Shown here: positions 9,009 to 18,849 of the stretch, piece after piece
Layout: each line of letters starts with the position of its first letter
How positions within the stretch are numbered: the first letter of the stretch is position 1
NCBI RefSeq assembly: GCF_964019805.1
Contig: NZ_OZ026472.1
Location: 372,001-436,000, forward strand
Length of the DNA stretch: 64,000 nucleotides
Direction: 5' to 3'
Source of the DNA: Candidatus Lariskella endosymbiont of Epinotia ramella
Lineage (GTDB): Bacteria; Pseudomonadota; Alphaproteobacteria; Rickettsiales; Midichloriaceae
Position numbers and translations under genes: made by a program
The notes under the pieces: model-generated
The model's database searches: none
Told to the model about the DNA's origin: nothing
The model's input: the letters and a program-made list of their open reading frames with translations, nothing else

Positions 9009-9686
9009 ATGATAAATAAGTTAATTAAGGAACTTGAAAGTTTAAGTTTGCTAAAGCATCCGTTTTACCAAGCTTGGAATGATGGTATATTAAACAAGGA
9101 AATATTAGCTGATTACGCATGTCAATATTTCCATAATGTTGATGCTTTTCCGAGATACTTAAGTACTATTCATTCTAGGTGTTACGATATCAAAATTAGA
9201 CAGGTTCTGCTAGGTAATCTGGTTGAAGAGGAAAGTGGAGATGAAAATCATCCTGAGCTTTGGAAAAGATTTGCAAGAAGTCTTGGGGTTTCTGATAGCA
9301 TGATTGAAAGTAGTGTTCCTTATGCGAAAACTAAAGAGTTGATTGATGGTTTTTTTAATATATGCAAAAGCTCTGTTGCGGCAGGTATAGGAGCCCTTTT
9401 TGCATATGAGAGGCAGATTCCTGAGATTGCGCAATCAAAAATTGATGGTCTTTGTAAATTTTATAACTTCTCATCTAGTGATGCTGGGTTGAAATTTTTC
9501 TATGTGCATATAGAGGCTGATGAGTGGCATTCCCAAGAGTGCGCTCAGCTTATTGAAGCTTTGGATCCGTCTTCGCGAGAAGTGGCTTATAAGGGTGCTG
9601 TAAAGGGTGCAAAGTTGCTTTGGCAGTTTCTTGATGGTATTTGTGAATCTGAGGTTTTTAAACGCTATTGTTCAGTTGCTTGTTAG
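9009..9686 (+). CDS. CADD-like di-iron protein, probable para-aminobenzoate synthase
   Basis: A TenA/PqqC-fold protein of 225 residues resembling Chlamydia CADD (CT610), which makes the p-aminobenzoate part of folate from one of its own tyrosines. The residues I recall for CADD can be matched: metal ligands Glu74, His81, His167, Asp171 and His174 (EEESGDENH and HIEADEWH), tyrosines Tyr20 and Tyr36 spaced exactly as CADD Tyr27/Tyr43, and a Lys at 144 near CADD Lys152. I start at ATG 9009 because GGAGG (8996-9000) sits 8 bases upstream; an in-frame ATG at 8994 would place that ribosome site inside the gene. A thiaminase-type TenA is less likely given the metal ligands. Confidence 0.85.
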   Translation: MINKLIKELESLSLLKHPFYQAWNDGILNKEILADYACQYFHNVDAFPRYLSTIHSRCYDIKIRQVLLGNLVEEESGDENHPELWKRFARSLGVSDSMIESSVPYAKTKELIDGFFNICKSSVAAGIGALFAYERQIPEIAQSKIDGLCKFYNFSSSDAGLKFFYVHIEADEWHSQECAQLIEALDPSSREVAYKGAVKGAKLLWQFLDGICESEVFKRYCSVAC

Positions 9687-9937
9687 TAAGCATTTCACAA
9701 AACCAGTAAAGAATATTTCTTGCAAAGTAGTGGATTACGTATATTGAATTTAAATAATGAGGAAGTGTGGATATTTGATTTATATGCTATTTTTCGTATA
9801 GTATTAATTCTGATACTTGCAATCAACATAAATCCTCTAACTTCTTATAGTTATGACGCAGGCGACTAGTTTAGGATAGAGAAAGATATCATGTATTTCT
9901 ATATCAACTCTTCATTTATTAGAGAGAGACTAATTCA
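9687..9937. repeat. Intergenic region with partial dispersed repeats
   Basis: No gene is supported. Bases 9812-9875 (CTTGCAATCAACATAAATCC...ATGACGCAGGCGACTAG) resemble 11541-11580, 13110-13160 and 50945-51000. Bases 9910-9925 carry the CAACTCTTCATTTA motif that recurs near 58785 and, inverted, near 22992 and 29118. A GAGAG run about 8 bases upstream of the protease gene may act as its ribosome site. Confidence 0.5.
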
Positions 9938-11314
9938 ATGACATGTATAAAACATTTGCTCGCAGCAGCTCTCTCTTTACTGCTTTACCTTTTGAGTTCG
10001 AATATTGCATTTTCAATGATTATAATAAGAGATGATGAAATAGAATCATTTATATATGATATTGCAAAGCCAATATTTGATACTGCAGGATTAAATAGTA
10101 GTGAAATACAGGTATATATAGTACAAGATACTACGTTAAATGCTTTTGTTACAAATAATAAAAAACTATTTTTACATACTGGTCTCATAAGTGAGCTTGA
10201 TGATGTGAGCGCGTTGATAGGTGTAATAGCACATGAAGCTGGTCATATTGCTGAAGGACATTTTCTAAAAATGAGCGATAATTTAATAGCAGCCGTACAA
10301 AATATGACTCTAACTAGTATAGCAGCTATACTTGCGGGGGCTGCTGCCAATAGTCCTGAAGTAACTGCTGGAATTATTTTGGGACAATATAATGTCCAAC
10401 ATAGGTTGCTTCTTAGTTATTCCAGAACGCAGGAATATGCGGCAGACAGAGCTTCTGCAAAATATCTTGCAAAGCTTGGAGTCAGCATGCAGCCAATGAT
10501 TGATTTACTTAAAAAAATTGCTGCGAGTAATGATGGTGATTTTTATTCAAAAGAAGGGCGGTACTTGGCAACGCATCCAAGCTCTGTTAGTAGGATTAAT
10601 GCCCTGCAAAGTTTTATTACGCCTAAAAAGCAGCAACCTGTTTATGATTATAAAGATCTACAAAGACGTTATGAGCTGCTGAACGCGAAACTAAAATGTT
10701 TTGCTGAGCAAAATAACCACTCATGTAATAATGTTATAAATGGAAAAAATGCTGAAGCAACCAAGTATGCAAATGCAATCAATTATTACAATCATGACGA
10801 TACAAAAATGGTATTAGCACAAATTGATGAATTAATGCGCATCAATCCAAAATCGCCATACTATAATGAATTAAAAGGTGATGTTTTTTATAAGAATGGT
10901 AACTTTTTATCTGCGGTTTCATATTATAAGAAGGCTTTAAAACTGCAGAAGGATAGCTCAAAATTTGTAAATGGTATAAGGCTTCAGCTTGCAGTAGCAT
11001 TGCTTGCAGTTGGTGATAAACATTTAATAAGTAAGGCTTTAAGTTCCATCCATGAGATAGTAGTGCGAGATTCAAAAAATATTGAAGCATTCACACAACT
11101 TAGCATTGCTTATTTCAAGTTGGATAATGAATACATGGCAAATTTGGCTTTAGCAAAGAATGCTATTTTGAAGTCTGACAAAAGCTTGGCTAAACGTTTG
11201 TTGAAGATTGCAGAGTGCAGTAAGCATTCAATTAACGATAATAAACAGGCAAAAATTATTGGTATTGATAAAGATTCTTTATCTAAAGATCTTGATGTAA
11301 TGGAACAGTCTTAA
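9938..11314 (+). CDS. M48-family periplasmic metalloprotease with TPR repeats (BepA-like)
   Basis: Probable periplasmic zinc protease involved in quality control of outer-membrane proteins. The 458 residues start with a signal peptide (hydrophobic stretch about 7-24 after MTCIKH). The zinc site is HEAGH at 99-103, with the third ligand Glu166 in TQEYAADRASA, the usual M48 arrangement. The C-terminal half (about 270-430) is helical and reads as tetratricopeptide repeats, for example SPYYNELKGDVFYKNGNFLSA. The layout equals that of E. coli BepA (YfgC), but orthology is inferred. Confidence 0.9.
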   Translation: MTCIKHLLAAALSLLLYLLSSNIAFSMIIIRDDEIESFIYDIAKPIFDTAGLNSSEIQVYIVQDTTLNAFVTNNKKLFLHTGLISELDDVSALIGVIAHEAGHIAEGHFLKMSDNLIAAVQNMTLTSIAAILAGAAANSPEVTAGIILGQYNVQHRLLLSYSRTQEYAADRASAKYLAKLGVSMQPMIDLLKKIAASNDGDFYSKEGRYLATHPSSVSRINALQSFITPKKQQPVYDYKDLQRRYELLNAKLKCFAEQNNHSCNNVINGKNAEATKYANAINYYNHDDTKMVLAQIDELMRINPKSPYYNELKGDVFYKNGNFLSAVSYYKKALKLQKDSSKFVNGIRLQLAVALLAVGDKHLISKALSSIHEIVVRDSKNIEAFTQLSIAYFKLDNEYMANLALAKNAILKSDKSLAKRLLKIAECSKHSINDNKQAKIIGIDKDSLSKDLDVMEQS

Positions 11315-11585
11315 TGTATATTCGCTATATTTCAAAAATTAGCGCTTCTTCAAGAGTATTAAAAATCAATTTTTGGCGTATAGACTTTATATATTTGCGA
11401 AGAAATAAATGAAGTAATATGTGAAATCAAGCCAAGAAAGTACGCGCAAATGGCTTTGCCGGCCACTACCTACAAAATCCATAAGATTTTTGGCAATTTT
11501 ACCATGTTTTCTGCTGGACTTTAGGTGCATCATAATTGCTTGCAATCAGTATAAATCTTGCGCGCCTTAGAGTTACAGCATAAAT
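11315..11585. repeat. Intergenic dispersed repeats left of the IS630 element
   Basis: No gene is seen. Bases 11330-11395 carry AAAATTAGCGC and ATCAATTTTTGGCG motifs. Bases 11395-11465 resemble 45895-45965 (GCGAAG...GAAGTAAT...GAAAATYAGGCC, then CGCAARTGGCTTTGCC). Bases 11470-11545 (AAAATCCATAAGATTTTTGG...TTTCTGCTGGACTTT) recur at 13050-13120 and 50880-50955. The IS630 insertion lies at the right end of this repeat cluster. Confidence 0.6.
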
Positions 11586-12490
11586 CTATAAGGTGTAGAC
11601 TTTTTGTAATACAGAATACACTGCATCAAGAAAATCCTGAAACTGATTAGCCACTTTGTGTATTGCATGTTTAATTTTAAACCAATAGTGTTCTATAGGA
11701 TTTAGATCTGGGCTATAAGTAGGCAGAAATAATATACTGCAACCTGCAGATTCTATTAATTCTCTAACTTTAGTATTCTTATGAAAGTTAATATTATCCA
11801 TAACAACTATCTGACCTTCCTTTAATTCTTTAATAAGTACATGTTCCACATAGGATAAAAAAACAGCAGTATTGCAAGTACCTTCAAATAATACAGGCGC
11901 TATGATCTGCTTGCTGCAGAGTCCAGCAATCATACTAACTCGTCTATTATGCTGATAAGCTCTCTTGCCATAACATCTACTACCCTTCGTACTCCAGCCA
12001 TATAATGGACAAGCATTATCATCTATCCCTGATTCATCTAAAAACACCAACTGTTCTTTATTGAACTTGTTGAGTGCTTTTATAAATTCACTCCTTGCTC
12101 CATCGTCCCTTTTGGGATGCACAAAAGTTTTTTTTATAGCTGTAGCCTAATTTCTTTAATAACCTCAGCACACTCGTAGGACTTACAGGCTCATGCCATA
12201 ACTTTGCAAGCTCTACAGAGCTCTTATCATTATGCTCTTCTACTAATCTCTTAAATCTTTCTGTATCTTTAATAATTAAGCGATGACCTACCTGATAGCC
12301 AGTCTTTGCCTTCACATCTCCAGTCGTTTTCTTTAGTTTCTTCCATGCGATTACCTAAGTTGCGGTTTATATTAAATAATCTGCTCGCTTCTTTAATTGT
12401 TCCTTTATTTTCAAGAAAATTAATTACTTTAACTCTTAAATCGTATGAATATGATGATGCCATAGTTTTTATTTTACTATAAACTATCAT
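11586..12490 (-). pseudogene. IS630-family transposase, two frameshifts
   Basis: Three overlapping frames read in order on the minus strand: an N-terminal helix-turn-helix (SYDLRVKVINFLENKGTIKEA, from about 12454), a middle segment (GYQVGHRLIIKDTERFK to about 12125), and a C-terminal DDE domain (12119 to 11586) with LDESGID, MDNINFHK and SPDLNPIEHYW. Both changes need a +1 shift. The first is near 12345-12352; the second falls at an A8 run (T8 on the plus strand, about 12128-12135). An A-run shift could in principle be programmed or arise by polymerase slippage, but two shifts in one gene make decay more likely. Confidence 0.8.
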
Positions 12491-12512
12491 ACTATTAATA
12501 GTCTACACCTTA
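11589..12512 (-). mobile_element. IS630-family insertion sequence, frameshifted
   Basis: Perfect inverted repeats CTATAAGGTGTAGACT lie at 11586-11601 and 12500-12515. Their outer bases include TA dinucleotides at 11587-11588 and 12513-12514, consistent with the TA target duplication of the IS630/Tc1-mariner type, leaving an element of 924 bp. It encodes one transposase on the minus strand, now spread over three frames. It sits between the BepA-like gene and ccmE inside a dispersed-repeat cluster. Confidence 0.85.
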
Positions 12513-12581
12513 TAGCTCGATGCTGTATAACACAGGTGACTATCTAGTCAAGGCAATATAAAAGCTGCTTTCATTAAAAAG

Positions 12582-12989
12582 CTACTCACTCTTTTTGTAC
12601 TTTGGCTTATAATTTTCATCATGCTTTGCAAGCAATTCAGTTGCATAAAATATATTATCCGAATAATCTATGTTACCAAAGACGACTGCTCCACTTCCCT
12701 CTCTAAAAAGACTCGGCACGACTCCATTGTATATAACAGTAATTTCCGCTAAGTTATCAGTTAAAACAAATTTGATGGCTCCATCATTGAGATAAGAAAC
12801 ACAATCTTTTTTTACAAGTCCACCAACTCTGAAGCTTTTATCTGAGCCACTTTTTTCCGCATATACTTCAGATGGTGATAGAAAAAACACTATGTTATCA
12901 TCAAATACTTTCAATATTATGAATACTGCTATACACACCATCGACAAAGCACTAATGACTATTAATTTTCTGTAGGTTGATCTCCTCAT
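12582..12989 (-). CDS. ccmE: Cytochrome c maturation heme chaperone CcmE
   Basis: Binds heme covalently in the periplasm and passes it to the cytochrome c lyase in System I maturation. With the start at MRRSTYRKL (12989) it has 135 residues: a membrane anchor (about 8-28), an OB-fold beta domain, and the heme-binding His123 with Tyr127 in AKHDENY, matching E. coli His130/Tyr134. A longer frame runs up to 13058, but the extra 23 codons lie in repeat sequence and are not family-like. It stands alone; another System I gene, ccmB, is at 28.4-29.1 kb. Confidence 0.93.
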   Translation of the reverse strand: MRRSTYRKLIVISALSMVCIAVFIILKVFDDNIVFFLSPSEVYAEKSGSDKSFRVGGLVKKDCVSYLNDGAIKFVLTDNLAEITVIYNGVVPSLFREGSGAVVFGNIDYSDNIFYATELLAKHDENYKPKYKKSE

Positions 12990-13417
12990 ATTAGGAACAT
13001 TATAGAATTTATGTTGTAATATATCACATAACCACATAGTCTGTCCGTCAAAATCCATAAGGTTTTTGGCAATTTTTCACTGTTTCTGCAGGACTTTTGG
13101 TGTATCATCATTTGCTTGCAGATGAGACACCTATCCTTTTAGAATTATGACGTAATGACTACATCAGTATAACTTTATATTTTCAGTAAATTTGCTGCAT
13201 CCAAATTAACTTAAAACATTTCAAGACACAAAAAATTATGCGATTTTTATTATGATGAAAATTTCAAATCAAAGCTCTATGCCAAAACATAAAGTTCTAA
13301 GCATCAGTAACTTATATGACAGATTTAAAAGACACACTCAACTAGGATTTTATTAACTTGCATACAAATGATTTTATCGTTATTAGTGTTTAGACTTTTT
13401 CTATATACACAATTAGT
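12990..13417. repeat. Intergenic region with dispersed repeat, upstream of mfd
   Basis: No gene is seen. Bases 13027-13160 hold a repeat beginning TAGTCTGTCCGTCAAAATCC and continuing TAAGGTTTTTGGCAATTTT...TGCAGGACTTTTGG, shared with 11470-11545 and 50880-50955. The rest, 13160-13417, is A/T-rich with no recognisable element. The ccmE and mfd promoters must both lie here, as the genes diverge. Confidence 0.55.
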
Positions 13418-16400
13418 ATGACCGAAGAGTTAAATGAGTTACTAAAAATGCAGGATTTTTTGATTTCACAAGATAGGCAAGATATCAAATCGAATATGAT
13501 AACTGGCGCTGAACCATTTGTATTATTTCAGCTATATAAGAAGCACAAACGTATATTGTACATAGTAGAAAAAGATGAAATAGCATCATCTATCGAAGAA
13601 AGCCTTGCATGCTTTATAGATTGCTCAAAAATAATCAGGATACCAGACTCAGGCTTTTATCCCTATGAACCAATTTCACCAAATCTTATCGACGCACATC
13701 TAAAAATACGTGCTCTTTGGGATATATTGCAGCAAAGATCAAACTCAGAATTCATAGTCATTGCTACGATCAATAATTTACTACAAAAACTCCCGCCAAG
13801 AGAGTCACTTATAGATAACGTACTTGAGCTTTCTACCAAAGACTCATCAAAATCCGTCAAGTTTACAACAGAGTATCTTGCAGAAGCTGGATACATTAGA
13901 TCAGATACTGCAATGTATTCTGGTCAATTTGCATCGAGAGGCAGCATAATTGACATAGTATCTGATGAAACTGGCCATGGATATAGGATAGATTTCTTCG
14001 GAAACTCCATATCAGGTATAAAATTATTTGACCCAGCTTCGCAGCTGAGTAATAAAAAAGTAGACAAAATAACTATATTACCTATGAGTGAGATTGTTTT
14101 TAATAACAAGAACATCTCTACATTTCAAAAGGAGTATGAGAAATACTTCGGCATGGGCAGCAACCCATCACATAACTCAACTATTTCTAAAGTAAGGGAA
14201 TACGGGATAGAGAATTGGCTACCTCTGTTTTATACAGAAGCAGAAAGTCTGCTTGAATACATGCCAAAACAATATCTCTGTATTTTTGATAACAACATAC
14301 TTTCTAAAATAGAGCCTCTTTATAATAAGATAGTTGAAAATTACAATTTTAGAATAGCAACTCCACCACAGGAACTAACATACAGACCAATTGTTCCGTC
14401 TAAGCTTTTTTTGATGGAAACAGAGCTGAAAGAGAAGTTAGAAAATTTGGAGAATAAGACGGTATTATTTACCAAGAATCCAAGCGCGCGCAGTGAAAAC
14501 ACAGATATCACTGCTGTACAAGTGCATCTTGCATATACAAACTCGGAAAATAAGACACGCATTGAGAAATATGCAGAGTACATCAATAGCTTTATACAAG
14601 AGAATCCCTATTCATGCGTTTTAATAGCAAGTGCCAATATAACCAGCATAGAAAGAATAAAGGGAGAATTTCTGCATTATGGCACTGAAGTTTTAGAGAT
14701 TTGCAACATTGATGAAATTTCATTGCTTGGAAAAAAAGTTGGCATCATAAAAATGCATGTGGATGAAAACTTCACATATCAATTAGACAAGAATCTGATA
14801 TTGGTCATAGCAGATCATGCAATATTTCCATCCAATCAACATTATAGGAAGAATAAACAACAAAAAGATGCAAAACGTATTATACAAGAACTAAGTCAGC
14901 TACAAGTAGGAGAACCTGTTGTACATTCAGAATACGGCCTTGGTATATTTAAAGGGTTAAAAGAGCTTGAAATTAATCATGTTATACACGATTTTCTTGA
15001 GATATCATACTTCAATGACGATAAGCTTTACCTTCCGGTAGAAAATTTTGAACTGCTCAGTAAATACGGACAAACCGAATCAAATATACAACTCGATAAG
15101 CTCGGCGCTGCTAGTTGGCAAATGCGCAAAGCAAGACTCAGAGAGCGAATCAAACTTGCAGCGGAAGTATTAATAAAAACAGCTGCGCTTAGAAATGAAT
15201 CTACAGCAACACCTATCAATATAGATAGCCAAATATATGAAAAGTTCTGCTTAGGGTTTCCTCACACCGAAACCAATGATCAAAAGCGTGCTATTGAGGA
15301 TACACTAAACGATATAGCATCCGATACTCCAATGGATAGACTAATCTGCGGAGACGTTGGATTTGGGAAAACTGAGGTTGCACTAAGAGCTGCAGCTGCT
15401 GCAGTCTTGGGGATAAACAATGTACAAGTTGCAGTAGTCGTTCCAACAACGCTTTTATCAAGACAACACATGTCAACTTTCAAAAAAAGATTTGAAGGAT
15501 GGCATGTATCAATAGCACAACTCTCAAAATTTACAAAAAACAGTGAAGCAAAGAAGATTAAAGAATCTATTAAGAAAGGTGAAGTTGATATAGTAATAGG
15601 CACTCATGCACTGCTTGCAAAAGATCTAGCATTCAAAAATTTAGGGCTTGTAATAATAGATGAAGAACAGCATTTTGGGGTAGAACAAAAGGAAAAACTT
15701 AAGCAACTCAAAAAGAATGCACATATTTTAACGCTTTCTGCGACACCTATACCAAGAACCCTACAAATGTCTATTGTTGGAATTAAGGAACTTAGTATTA
15801 TAGCAACTCCACCAGTAGAAAGACAAGCAGTGAAGACATTTGTCATTCCATACGATGAAATAACGATTAAAACTGCTCTTCTTAACGAAAAAGCAAGAAA
15901 TGGTAGAGTATTTTACATCACCCCTAGAATTGCTTATCTAGACAAAATAGCGCTGCAGTTATCAAAACTTGTGCCTGATATGAAGATTGCGATTGCAAAT
16001 GGCAAGATGAATGCAAAGGCACTGGATGATATAATGAATGATTTTTATGACGGTAAATATGATATATTGCTAAGTACTTCTATCATAGAATCTGGACTTG
16101 ATATCCCTTCTGCAAATACACTAATTATAGATCGCGCAGATATGTTTGGACTTGCGCAGCTCTATCAAATAAGAGGAAGAGTCGGTAGAAGTAACATACC
16201 CGCGTTTGCATATCTTACTATACAAAAAGGCGGCAAAATTACTGATATGGCAGAGAAAAGATTATCAATAATGCAATCACTAAGTGAGCTTGGATCTGGC
16301 ATGAATCTCGCAAGTTATGATATGGATATTAGAGGATCTGGAAACTTACTTGGCCAGGAACAATCTGGACATATTAAAGAGGTAGGAATCGAATTATATC

Positions 16401-16924
16401 AAACGATGCTAGCAGAAGCTATAGAAGCACTAAAGTCAGACCCAGAAAGTACTAGTATCAAAGAGGAATGGAGTCCTGTAATTAACCTTGATATCGCAAT
16501 ACAAATTCCAATGTCATATATAGCTGATGATTCTCTCAGGCTTTCTTTATACCGCAGGATATCAAATTTAGCAAATCATCAAGAGATAGAATCGTTGATA
16601 TCTGAAATGACTGATAGATTTGGCAAAGTCCCGCAAGAAACATTAAATCTCTTTAAAGTCGTAGAGCTGAAGCAATATCTCAAAGATGCAAATATTGCAC
16701 AGCTTGACCTTGGAAAGAATGGGATGCTTTTAAAGTTTCATGATAAGGATTTAATTGATCATGAGAGGATTATGAGTTTTATTACACTACGCAATGATTG
16801 TAAATTAAGACCTGATAATTCTCTTTTTGTGGAGTTTGTACGAAAAGAAAATCATATAGAAAATATTGAGATGATAAAAGAACTCATAGCTTCGTTAACT
16901 ATGCAATTTGTTAAGACAAAATGA
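13418..16924 (+). CDS. mfd: Transcription-repair coupling factor Mfd
   Basis: ATP-driven translocase that removes stalled RNA polymerase and recruits UvrA to the lesion. The 1168 residues match the family. Order: UvrB-like N-terminal part (to about 320), RNA-polymerase-interacting CarD-like domain (VGEPVVHSEYGLGIFKGL near 507), superfamily 2 helicase with Walker A GDVGFGKT (645-652) and DEEQ (748-751), LSATPIPRTL, motif VI QIRGRVGRS, and a C-terminal TRCF domain. The stop overlaps the lnt start by 4 bases (ATGA), indicating cotranslation. Confidence 0.97.
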   Translation: MTEELNELLKMQDFLISQDRQDIKSNMITGAEPFVLFQLYKKHKRILYIVEKDEIASSIEESLACFIDCSKIIRIPDSGFYPYEPISPNLIDAHLKIRALWDILQQRSNSEFIVIATINNLLQKLPPRESLIDNVLELSTKDSSKSVKFTTEYLAEAGYIRSDTAMYSGQFASRGSIIDIVSDETGHGYRIDFFGNSISGIKLFDPASQLSNKKVDKITILPMSEIVFNNKNISTFQKEYEKYFGMGSNPSHNSTISKVREYGIENWLPLFYTEAESLLEYMPKQYLCIFDNNILSKIEPLYNKIVENYNFRIATPPQELTYRPIVPSKLFLMETELKEKLENLENKTVLFTKNPSARSENTDITAVQVHLAYTNSENKTRIEKYAEYINSFIQENPYSCVLIASANITSIERIKGEFLHYGTEVLEICNIDEISLLGKKVGIIKMHVDENFTYQLDKNLILVIADHAIFPSNQHYRKNKQQKDAKRIIQELSQLQVGEPVVHSEYGLGIFKGLKELEINHVIHDFLEISYFNDDKLYLPVENFELLSKYGQTESNIQLDKLGAASWQMRKARLRERIKLAAEVLIKTAALRNESTATPINIDSQIYEKFCLGFPHTETNDQKRAIEDTLNDIASDTPMDRLICGDVGFGKTEVALRAAAAAVLGINNVQVAVVVPTTLLSRQHMSTFKKRFEGWHVSIAQLSKFTKNSEAKKIKESIKKGEVDIVIGTHALLAKDLAFKNLGLVIIDEEQHFGVEQKEKLKQLKKNAHILTLSATPIPRTLQMSIVGIKELSIIATPPVERQAVKTFVIPYDEITIKTALLNEKARNGRVFYITPRIAYLDKIALQLSKLVPDMKIAIANGKMNAKALDDIMNDFYDGKYDILLSTSIIESGLDIPSANTLIIDRADMFGLAQLYQIRGRVGRSNIPAFAYLTIQKGGKITDMAEKRLSIMQSLSELGSGMNLASYDMDIRGSGNLLGQEQSGHIKEVGIELYQTMLAEAIEALKSDPESTSIKEEWSPVINLDIAIQIPMSYIADDSLRLSLYRRISNLANHQEIESLISEMTDRFGKVPQETLNLFKVVELKQYLKDANIAQLDLGKNGMLLKFHDKDLIDHERIMSFITLRNDCKLRPDNSLFVEFVRKENHIENIEMIKELIASLTMQFVKTK

Positions 16925-18849
16925 AAAGACAAAATTCCCTCCTTCTCAAACTATTCTTTAAAGAAACAGGTTTCAAATTTTTTCACCGTTTTATTTCCAA
17001 TAGATTTCTTCTGAAACTTATTCCAATGAGACAAGTGCAAGGAGCTCAAGTTGTACACGAAGTACATGAGCATCTGAACGCAGGATCAACAAAGCAATTG
17101 GCTACTGGCATAAAGTTTCCGAAGCGGTTTAATGTAAAAAATATTGGGTTATACCGCTATATATCATCTATATTTCTAGGTTTCTTCTTTTCTTTAGCAT
17201 TTCCGCCTTTCGATCTTTTTATATTTGTACCGATCTGCTTATCGTCACTTCTATTTATCACATGCAAAACATCCAGCATAAAAGAAAGATTCATGATTGG
17301 ATTTTGCTTTGGATTTGGACATTTTACTACAAGTCTATACTGGATATCAAACTCACTTCTTGTTGAGCCTGACAAATTTCTCTGGCTTATACCATTTGCA
17401 CTATTTGGAATTCCAGCTGGATTATCCTGCATTATTAGTATTTTACCTATAATATGGCATCCATTTATTAAGATTTTTCTAATTGACACAAAGCAGCAGG
17501 AAAATCTTACATACAGCAAAAAAGTTATATTCTCACTAACGTGCGTTTTATTTTTTGGAAGCTCTTGGACGCTGATTGAACTATTTCGAAGCTATGCTTT
17601 TGATTTCCCATGGAATTTAATAGGATATACAAGTAATGCTTCTAATAAAATTATGCAGCTTGCTTCAGTCGTTGGTATATATGGCCTTAGCTTCATTATA
17701 TCTTGCTTTGGTTTCGCATTTTATACAAGAAACATAGCAACCATAGCAATTTTTTCATCAATAATGATCTTTGCTTATATATATGGAGAATTCAGGCTGC
17801 AAGAAAGAGGGAGGGAGATGAACCTGGATCCAATCTATGGAAAACAAGTATGCTTGACAGAAGACGAGAAGGAAAAAATAACAGAATATAATAACGAACC
17901 AGAAATCATAGAACGTTCTTTAAATCAATCAGATATGAAAAAAGGAATCTATGTAAGGATGGTGCAGCCCAATATTCATGAACTGTATAATGGAGACAAA
18001 CAACGCGGACTTGCGGCTTTAAGAACTCTCGTAGAATTATCTAAAAGGAAAAGCGAATATGATTTAGACTTAATAGTTTGGCCAGAATCAGCCTTTCCAT
18101 TTGGCTTCACTGGAGTAAATCATGAGATATTCCAAGCCTTATCTGATGTCGTACCAAAAAATGGATTTCTAATTACAGGCACAGATAGATTCACAAAAGA
18201 TCAAAATAACAAACTACAAGTATTTAACTCTATGGTTGTAATTGATAATGAAGGAGTTATAATGGGTTTCTACGATAAAAGCATACTTGTGCCATTTGGA
18301 GAATATATTCCATTCCAAAATCTCTTCATATTTTTAGATAAAATAACATATGGCTCTATTTCATTTAGCAGCAATTCATCGCCAAAACCTCTGGAATTAT
18401 CTGGCTTTGGCTATATCTTGCCGCTAATTTGCTATGAAGGAATTTTTAGCACTTTATTTTTCAGGCAAAATCCAGAAAATGTAATATTTTTGTTAAATAT
18501 TACCAATGATTTTTGGTTTGGAGAGACCTTAGGGCCGATTCAACACTTTTCAATGACAAAAATACGTGCTATAGAGCGAGGCTCAACACTTTTACGTGTT
18601 GCAAATAATGGTATATCTGGAGTCATAGATTCATATGGTATACCTATACTACAAAGTGATTTAAACACAAAATGTTCCATTGATTTGTACTTACCTATAG
18701 TTGAACAAAAAACTTTTTATGATAAAAACAGTTTGCTAATAATAATCACAATATCTTTTATCTTTATTATGTGTACTTGCCTACTGGTACTGAAGATTAG
18801 AGTGTATAAGAAGCTTATTAAATATAAGTCATTTTATAATATGCAATAA
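16921..18849 (+). CDS. lnt: Apolipoprotein N-acyltransferase, extended form
   Basis: Adds the third acyl chain to the N-terminal Cys of lipoproteins at the inner membrane. Hydrophobic helices occupy about 80-290, followed by a nitrilase-type domain with the catalytic triad Glu389 (WPESAFPF), Lys453 (YDKSILVPFGEY) and Cys504 (LICYEG), matching E. coli Glu267/Lys335/Cys387. At 642 residues it is much longer than the usual ~500. The excess is a basic, non-membrane N-terminal leader of about 75 residues and a charged insert (about 295-340) between the membrane and nitrilase parts. The ATG at 16921 overlaps the mfd stop; the first internal alternative is Met36. Confidence 0.93.
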   Translation: MKRQNSLLLKLFFKETGFKFFHRFISNRFLLKLIPMRQVQGAQVVHEVHEHLNAGSTKQLATGIKFPKRFNVKNIGLYRYISSIFLGFFFSLAFPPFDLFIFVPICLSSLLFITCKTSSIKERFMIGFCFGFGHFTTSLYWISNSLLVEPDKFLWLIPFALFGIPAGLSCIISILPIIWHPFIKIFLIDTKQQENLTYSKKVIFSLTCVLFFGSSWTLIELFRSYAFDFPWNLIGYTSNASNKIMQLASVVGIYGLSFIISCFGFAFYTRNIATIAIFSSIMIFAYIYGEFRLQERGREMNLDPIYGKQVCLTEDEKEKITEYNNEPEIIERSLNQSDMKKGIYVRMVQPNIHELYNGDKQRGLAALRTLVELSKRKSEYDLDLIVWPESAFPFGFTGVNHEIFQALSDVVPKNGFLITGTDRFTKDQNNKLQVFNSMVVIDNEGVIMGFYDKSILVPFGEYIPFQNLFIFLDKITYGSISFSSNSSPKPLELSGFGYILPLICYEGIFSTLFFRQNPENVIFLLNITNDFWFGETLGPIQHFSMTKIRAIERGSTLLRVANNGISGVIDSYGIPILQSDLNTKCSIDLYLPIVEQKTFYDKNSLLIIITISFIFIMCTCLLVLKIRVYKKLIKYKSFYNMQ

